From positions 1 to 9,616 of the forward strand of contig DFEL01000143.1 in NCBI GenBank assembly GCA_002369055.1: DNA of 9,616 nt, in the 5' to 3' direction. This DNA comes from Cyanobacteria bacterium UBA3803. Lineage in GTDB: Bacteria; Cyanobacteriota; Vampirovibrionia; Gastranaerophilales; Gastranaerophilaceae. Made by a program: the position numbers and the translations under genes. Of this stretch, positions 5,449 through 9,616 are shown in pieces. Position 1 is the stretch's first letter; every line of letters starts with the position of its first letter. Below the pieces are notes generated by a model. That model searched no databases. It saw only the letters and a program-made list of their open reading frames with translations, and had not been told where the DNA came from.

Positions 5449-6669
5449 ATGAATAAGACATTTGTAAAACTGATTTTAACGGTTTTTGTTTGTACGTTGA
5501 TTATAACTGCGTTCAATGCAACAAGGGTGATGGCATATACACCTTGTGATTTGTATGATAAAGTGTGGACACTTATTAATAACAAATTTGTTGACCAAAC
5601 AAATAATGCTCAAGATTGGACAAGATGGCGTCATAAGTACGATGACAAAATAAAAACAAACGAAGATGCTTATGTTGCAATAGATACTATGCTTGCAAGC
5701 TTAAATGACCCATACACAAGATTTTTAGATCCAAAAGAATTTGCTGAAGAAACAAATTCAATAAAAGGTTCTCTAAAAGGTATCGGTACTCAAATAGCAA
5801 TAAAAGACGGAAAGTTGGTTGTTGTTGCTCCAATTGAAGATTCGCCAGCCGAAAAAGCAGGTATAAAATCCGATGATGAAATTTTAGAAATTAACGGCGA
5901 AAGTACCAAAGGTATTTCCGTCGATAAAGCTGCCGATAAAATCAGAGGTGAAAAGGGTACTACAGTAAATCTTTTGATAAAAAGGAAAGGGGAAGAAAAA
6001 CCTTTAACTTTTAGTATTGTCAGAGATGAAATTGAAATAAAATCCGTATCTACAAAAACACCTATGGATACCGTTGTACCTGCCAATATTCAATATATAA
6101 GATTAAGTTCTTTTATAAGTCAAAAAGCCGGAAAAGAAATTGGTGAAATTCTTGTGAAAAGCAAGGATAAAGAAGGTTTTATATTAGACCTTCGTTCAAA
6201 TCCGGGTGGTTTGCTTACAAATGCTATTTTAATTTCCGATATGTTGCTTAAAGGCGGAGTTATCGTAAGTACTGTTGATAGAGATGGTTATAAAGAAACT
6301 GCAAGAGCCTCTCACGAAATAATTACCAAAAAACCTTTTGTTTTACTTGTAAATAAAGGTTCAGCATCTGCAAGTGAAATTTTATCCGGTGCTTTAAAGG
6401 ATAATTGCCGTGCTACTCTTGTTGGTACACAGACATTTGGTAAAGGTATCGTACAGGAAATTAACAAACTTCCTGAAGGTTCGGGTGTTAATATAACTAT
6501 TCAAAGATATTTAACACCTAACGGAAATGATATTCACAAAAAGGGTATTACTCCTGATGTGGTAATTGATTTAACTGATTCTGATATTAAAAACAAAAAC
6601 GATGTTCAATTAAAAAAAGGTATTGAAATTCTTAGCCAAAAAATAGAAAACAGTAAATTTACAAGATAA
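5449..6669 (+). CDS. ctpA: Carboxy-terminal processing protease (S41 family, CtpA/Prc type)
   Basis: This exported serine protease of 406 aa cleaves near the C-termini of periplasmic or membrane proteins. A signal peptide covers residues 1-29, with a hydrophobic core (about 7-22) and a likely cut after VMA. A helical prodomain with the family motif LNDPYTRFLD (85-94) leads to a PDZ domain (about 105-192, GIGTQI through the VAPIEDSPAEKAGIKSDDEI stretch) that gates access and binds substrate tails. The S41 core follows with LDLRSNPGG (246-254), catalytic Ser307 in GSASASE and Lys332 in FGKG; their spacing of 25 matches the known Ser-Lys pair of the family. In Cyanobacteria CtpA matures photosystem II protein D1, but nothing photosynthetic is seen here, so an envelope or peptidoglycan-related role is more likely. 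The stop lies 4 bases before the recJ start, so the two genes form an operon. Confidence 0.93.
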   Translation: MNKTFVKLILTVFVCTLIITAFNATRVMAYTPCDLYDKVWTLINNKFVDQTNNAQDWTRWRHKYDDKIKTNEDAYVAIDTMLASLNDPYTRFLDPKEFAEETNSIKGSLKGIGTQIAIKDGKLVVVAPIEDSPAEKAGIKSDDEILEINGESTKGISVDKAADKIRGEKGTTVNLLIKRKGEEKPLTFSIVRDEIEIKSVSTKTPMDTVVPANIQYIRLSSFISQKAGKEIGEILVKSKDKEGFILDLRSNPGGLLTNAILISDMLLKGGVIVSTVDRDGYKETARASHEIITKKPFVLLVNKGSASASEILSGALKDNCRATLVGTQTFGKGIVQEINKLPEGSGVNITIQRYLTPNGNDIHKKGITPDVVIDLTDSDIKNKNDVQLKKGIEILSQKIENSKFTR

Positions 6670-6673
6670 TTTT

Positions 6674-9025
6674 ATGCAAAAGATTTGGGAATATAAAAAT
6701 GATAAAGATAGTCATAAGCCTATAATTGAAAGGCTTATGGCTGTCAGAGGTATAACAAAAAAAACAGATGTTAAAAATTTTTTAAATCCGTTAGAAATGA
6801 AATTATCAGAACCAAAAGCCTTTTGTGATATGCAAAAGGCGGTAGAACGAATAGTGCATGCTATTAAAGAAAATCAAAAAATTCTGGTATACGGAGATTT
6901 TGATGCGGATGGTATAACTTCGACTTCTGTTTTGATGAAAACTCTAAAACATTTAAACGCAGATGTTGACTACTATATTCCTGACAGGGAAAACGAAGGT
7001 CATGGTATGAATACCAAGACCCTTGTAAAAATAATGACTTCAAAAAAACCAAAAGTACTTATTACTGTTGATTGCGGCATAAGTAACATTGAAGAAGTTA
7101 AATTTTTGAATAGTTTTGGAATAGATGTAATATTAACAGACCACCACGAAGCACCGGAAGAGCTACCACCTGCTTTTGCAATAATAAATCCAAAAGCACA
7201 AAACTCTCTTGATGAAAATTTATCGGCAAATAAAATTATTGAACTAACTTCCCTTGCAGGTTGTGGTGTTGCGTTTAAATTGGCACAATCACTGCTTCAG
7301 TTTTATAAAAAGACCGAATTTATATATGAATTATTACCTCTTGTCGCTGTTGGTACTGTCGCTGACATAGTGCCATTAATTGGTGAAAACAGATACTTTG
7401 TTACAAAGGGTTTGGAATTGATATCGAAAGGTCAACATCAAGGACTTACAAAACTTTTAAAAAGTTCCGGTTACAAATCTGATGATTGTGCTGTTACTTC
7501 TGAAGATATAGCTTTTGGTATTGCTCCAAGAATAAATGCAACAGGACGTCTGGATAACGTTGAGATGTCTTTAAAATTATTGCTTTCAGATAATAACACT
7601 GAACTTGAAATGGCAGTTCAAACATTAAATGAACTAAACAAAGTTAGACAACAGCTTTGTGAGGATACATTCTTGGAAGCGGAAGAAATGTATTTGAAAG
7701 ATGATTTTGATAATAATGCTATTGTGTTATTTAATAAGGACTGGAACGTTGGTATAATTGGTATTGTTGCTTCAAAATTTGTGGAAAAATATTATAAACC
7801 TGCGTTTATTGTAACTTATCACAGCGAAAGTAAGCAATACAGATGTTCTGCAAGAAGTGTTAAGGGTATTCATTTATACAATCTTTTAGATGCAAATGCA
7901 GAACTTTTTGACGGTTTTGGCGGACATGAAATGGCTGCCGGTTTTTCTTTTTCGGAAGAACATGCTACATTTGAACAAGTTAAAAATGCTCTCAATGCAA
8001 CTGTTAAGGAAATGGCTGAAGGTTTGGATTTGAAACCAACTCTGGATATTGATTTATTGCTTGATGAAAAAGATTTAGATATTACAATTGTTGATGAAAT
8101 TAAAAGGTTAGAGCCGTTTGGTGCTTCAAACCCTTCACCTGTTTTTGCTATTAAAGATTTTATATTAAAAGAAAAAACTTTAATGGGGGAAAATAAAAAA
8201 CATTTACGTCTTAAAATACAAGGTAAAAATGCTTTATATACTTGTGTTTGGTGGTCGCATGGTGATATTTCTCTTGTTGCGGGTGATAAACTTGATGTTG
8301 CTTTTTCTCCAAAAATTAATAATTTTAATAACAATACAAGTTTGCAACTTATAGTTCAGGATATTCATAGCGAAAATTTAAAAGACAATATTCAAGAAAA
8401 ATCAAATGAAGTTAAAATTTTTGACCATAGAGAAAAAAATAATATTCTTCCTCAAGTGGAGGATTATCTTAGAACTTCTAAAATGAATGTTTTAGTTTTT
8501 GCCGAAAATCAAAAAATTATAGAAAATTTGAAAAATTATAAAGCAATCAGTAAAAAAATTGTAAACAGACAAAGTATTCAAAAGGCAGATAGTATAATGT
8601 TTTTTGATTATCCGCCAACGCAAGATATTTTGGAAAATATAATTAAAACTGTTTCACCAAGACATATTCATTATATGGCTTGTGATGTTCAAAGATTTGA
8701 TGAACAATATATTTTAAAAACATTTTCCGGCATGGTTAAATATGTTTGTAATAACAAAGACGGTATTTTTAATATTGAACAGGCTGCATCGTTTCTTGCT
8801 TTAACAATAGAATGTGTGGAAAATTTAATACAGATTTTTGATGAATGTAAAATGATTGCTATCAGAGAAAAAACGGAAACATACTACAAAATAGAGTTTT
8901 TGAAAAATATAGAATTATCTCAAACTTTGCATTGTGCTGTGTATAAAGATTTTCAAGATGAATTACATCAAATAGAAAAATATAGAAAAAAACTTTTAAA
9001 ATCAACAGTTTTGCCTGAATTTTAA
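6674..9025 (+). CDS. recJ: Single-stranded-DNA-specific exonuclease RecJ (long form)
   Basis: This cytoplasmic 5'-3' single-strand exonuclease acts in recombination, mismatch and base-excision repair. The DHH catalytic domain shows YGDFDADG (73-80), the VDCG metal motif (132-135), TDHHE (155-159) and GTVADIVPL (227-235). The DHHA1 part has VGIIGIVASKF (359-369) and GFGGHEMAAGF (414-424), followed by the OB-fold DNA-binding region (about 455-565). A further 200 residues or so follow with no nuclease motif; this long architecture (783 aa against about 577 in E. coli) resembles the RecJ of Bacillus, which carries an extra C-terminal domain. There is no good ribosome site before the ATG and the gap to ctpA is 4 bases, so its translation probably depends on ctpA translation. 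No start other than 6674 is needed, since the N-terminal residues fit the family. A hairpin follows the stop; the first strong terminator is at 9291. Confidence 0.96.
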   Translation: MQKIWEYKNDKDSHKPIIERLMAVRGITKKTDVKNFLNPLEMKLSEPKAFCDMQKAVERIVHAIKENQKILVYGDFDADGITSTSVLMKTLKHLNADVDYYIPDRENEGHGMNTKTLVKIMTSKKPKVLITVDCGISNIEEVKFLNSFGIDVILTDHHEAPEELPPAFAIINPKAQNSLDENLSANKIIELTSLAGCGVAFKLAQSLLQFYKKTEFIYELLPLVAVGTVADIVPLIGENRYFVTKGLELISKGQHQGLTKLLKSSGYKSDDCAVTSEDIAFGIAPRINATGRLDNVEMSLKLLLSDNNTELEMAVQTLNELNKVRQQLCEDTFLEAEEMYLKDDFDNNAIVLFNKDWNVGIIGIVASKFVEKYYKPAFIVTYHSESKQYRCSARSVKGIHLYNLLDANAELFDGFGGHEMAAGFSFSEEHATFEQVKNALNATVKEMAEGLDLKPTLDIDLLLDEKDLDITIVDEIKRLEPFGASNPSPVFAIKDFILKEKTLMGENKKHLRLKIQGKNALYTCVWWSHGDISLVAGDKLDVAFSPKINNFNNNTSLQLIVQDIHSENLKDNIQEKSNEVKIFDHREKNNILPQVEDYLRTSKMNVLVFAENQKIIENLKNYKAISKKIVNRQSIQKADSIMFFDYPPTQDILENIIKTVSPRHIHYMACDVQRFDEQYILKTFSGMVKYVCNNKDGIFNIEQAASFLALTIECVENLIQIFDECKMIAIREKTETYYKIEFLKNIELSQTLHCAVYKDFQDELHQIEKYRKKLLKSTVLPEF

Positions 9026-9258
9026 ATGGATTGTAAACTTATGTAACGATACGGTTTAAAATCCTAAAGATTTCATGCGGGCGTGTCGATGTATATAATG
9101 TGGGTGATAGATAAAACAAAGAATGGATATGTGTTTTAATCAAACTCGCCATAGTATGAAGACAGATAATGCCATGAATTATTAATATTATTTGTTTCAT
9201 GAAAAAAGTTTAAAACATGATATTCATATCGACACGAATAGTAATGTGTTTATTAAAT
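9026..9258. other. Gene-free region after recJ with a hairpin and a spaced inverted repeat
   Basis: I see no coding region here. Just after the recJ stop, GGATTGTAAAC (9028-9038) pairs with GTTTAAAATCC (9054-9064) with one mismatch, but no T run follows, so it may only protect the mRNA end. CGTGTCGAT (9082-9090) is repeated inverted as ATCGACACG (9228-9236), and the similarity fades out beyond the 9-bp core. A perfect TATAAT lies at 9094-9099 without a convincing -35. A short transcript from there to the terminator at 9291 is possible but unproven. Confidence 0.5.
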
Positions 9259-9290
9259 TTCCTTATTTCCTTCCCTATACTAAAATTTTT

Positions 9291-9314
9291 AACCGCCAAT
9301 GGCGGTTTTTTTTT
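9291..9314 (+). terminator. Rho-independent terminator (H1 of first repeat unit)
   Basis: AACCGCC (9291-9297) pairs perfectly with GGCGGTT (9301-9307) around AAT and is followed by T to 9314. It is the first strong terminator after recJ on the plus strand and probably ends that operon. The T run also forms the left arm of the next hairpin (TTTTGCAAC 9311-9319 with GTTGCAAAA 9323-9331). Confidence 0.8.
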
Positions 9315-9402
9315 GCAACAAAGTTGCAAAAGTTTTCTTATTTCCCTCTCGCAAAACAATACTTAATTGTTTTTCTCGGCAGAGTCCTATACTAAAATTT
9401 TC

Positions 9403-9425
9403 AACCGCCGTTGGCGTTTTTTTTT
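9403..9425 (+). terminator. Terminator-like hairpin H1 of second repeat unit
   Basis: AACCGCC (9403-9409) faces GGCGTT (9413-9418), which has lost one G relative to the first unit, so the stem is weakened, but the long T run is kept. It is unneeded for recJ termination and is likely maintained as part of the repeat. Confidence 0.5.
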
Positions 9426-9512
9426 GCCAAAAAGCAAAAAAGTTCCTTATTTCCCCTCTCGAAAAACGATATTTAATCGTTTTTCTCGGCAGAGTCCTAT
9501 ACTAAAATTTTC

Positions 9513-9536
9513 AACCGCTGTTGGCGGTTTTTTTTT
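9513..9536 (+). terminator. Terminator-like hairpin H1 of third repeat unit
   Basis: AACCGCT (9513-9519) pairs with GGCGGTT (9523-9529) with one G-U pair, followed by T to 9536. It has the same layout as the first unit; the base change is tolerated by wobble pairing. Confidence 0.6.
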
Positions 9537-9616
9537 GCTCTGAAAAGCAAAAAAAGTTCCTTATTTCCCCTCTCGCAAAACAATATTTAATTGTTTTGCT
9601 CGGCAGAGTCCTATAC

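Larger units (their letters stand above)
9274..9616 (+). repeat. Tandem array of ~110-bp units with three hairpins each
   Basis: Three full units (9274-9385, 9386-9495 and 9496-9609; 112, 110 and 114 bp) each start with CCTATACTAAAATTTT, and a fourth begins at 9610 at the window edge, so the array continues. Each unit holds H1, a GC-rich hairpin followed by a long T run; H2, in which that T run pairs with a following A run around GC; a conserved stretch TTATTTCC; and H3, an AAAACAAT/ATTGTTTT-type hairpin, then CTCGGCAGAGT. Loop and spacer sequences vary while stems are kept. A shortened unit lacking the H3 part precedes the array (about 9259-9280). There are no unique spacers of CRISPR type and no gene between units. 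Confidence 0.85.

Noticed and set aside
7870..8334. 154-aa minus-strand frame
   Set aside because: It is antisense to the well-conserved RecJ DHHA1 and OB regions.
9192..9505. Two overlapping open frames (9192-9395 and 9299-9505) with similar ends
   Set aside because: They run through terminators and tandem repeats; their similarity comes from the repeat unit, and there is no ribosome site or protein-like pattern.
9274..9616. CRISPR array
   Set aside because: Units are about 110 bp and nearly wholly repeated, with no short repeat plus unique spacer layout and no cas genes in the window.
9274..9616. Integron attC sites
   Set aside because: The hairpins are palindromic but there are no cassette genes between units, and I cannot see the paired core-site motifs.

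Overview
The window is about 9.6 kb of AT-rich bacterial DNA with short intergenic gaps, clear Shine-Dalgarno sites and standard codon use. The class III prepilin start and the C-terminal domain of the large pilin-like protein, together with a long RecJ and a CtpA protease, resemble what I remember of gut Gastranaerophilales (Melainabacteria, the non-photosynthetic sister group of Cyanobacteria). That placement comes from memory and was not tested by any search.

Left part (1-806): the rubredoxin-domain end of a redox protein is followed 8 bases later by a flavodoxin-fold protein with a four-cysteine iron-sulfur motif, so this looks like an electron-transfer operon. At 807-1009 lies a gene-free stretch made of nested imperfect palindromes, a dispersed-repeat type of element.

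Middle part (1010-3154): this is the most interesting region. A cysteine-rich, secreted, pilin-like protein is encoded on the minus strand. Directly upstream of its ribosome binding site is a 642-bp segment bounded by two 29-bp palindromic sites in inverted orientation (2390-2418 and 3003-3031, 28 of 29 identical). The segment holds little besides a 180-aa catalytic-domain-only tyrosine recombinase. A well-formed promoter at the far end of the segment points outward. In the orientation sequenced it fires toward a terminator; if the segment flipped it would fire straight into the pilin-like gene. A second good promoter just outside the right site reads into the segment and would drive the recombinase only in the flipped state. 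This reads as a compact, self-encoded phase-variation switch for a surface protein. Inversion itself is inferred, not observed.

A bidirectional terminator (3120-3154) separates this module from a minus-strand operon running 5289 to 3153: a 39-aa mini-protein, a 312-aa protein of unknown function whose N-terminus appears homologous to that mini-protein, and MnmA (tRNA 2-thiouridylase). A 159-bp AT-rich divergent region leads to a plus-strand pair, a CtpA-type periplasmic protease and RecJ, only 4 bases apart.

Right end (9026-9616): no gene is seen. It holds a hairpin after recJ, a spaced inverted repeat, and a tandem array of three full units of about 110 bp that runs off the window edge. Each unit carries three hairpins; the first is a rho-independent terminator and the third shows compensatory base changes between copies.
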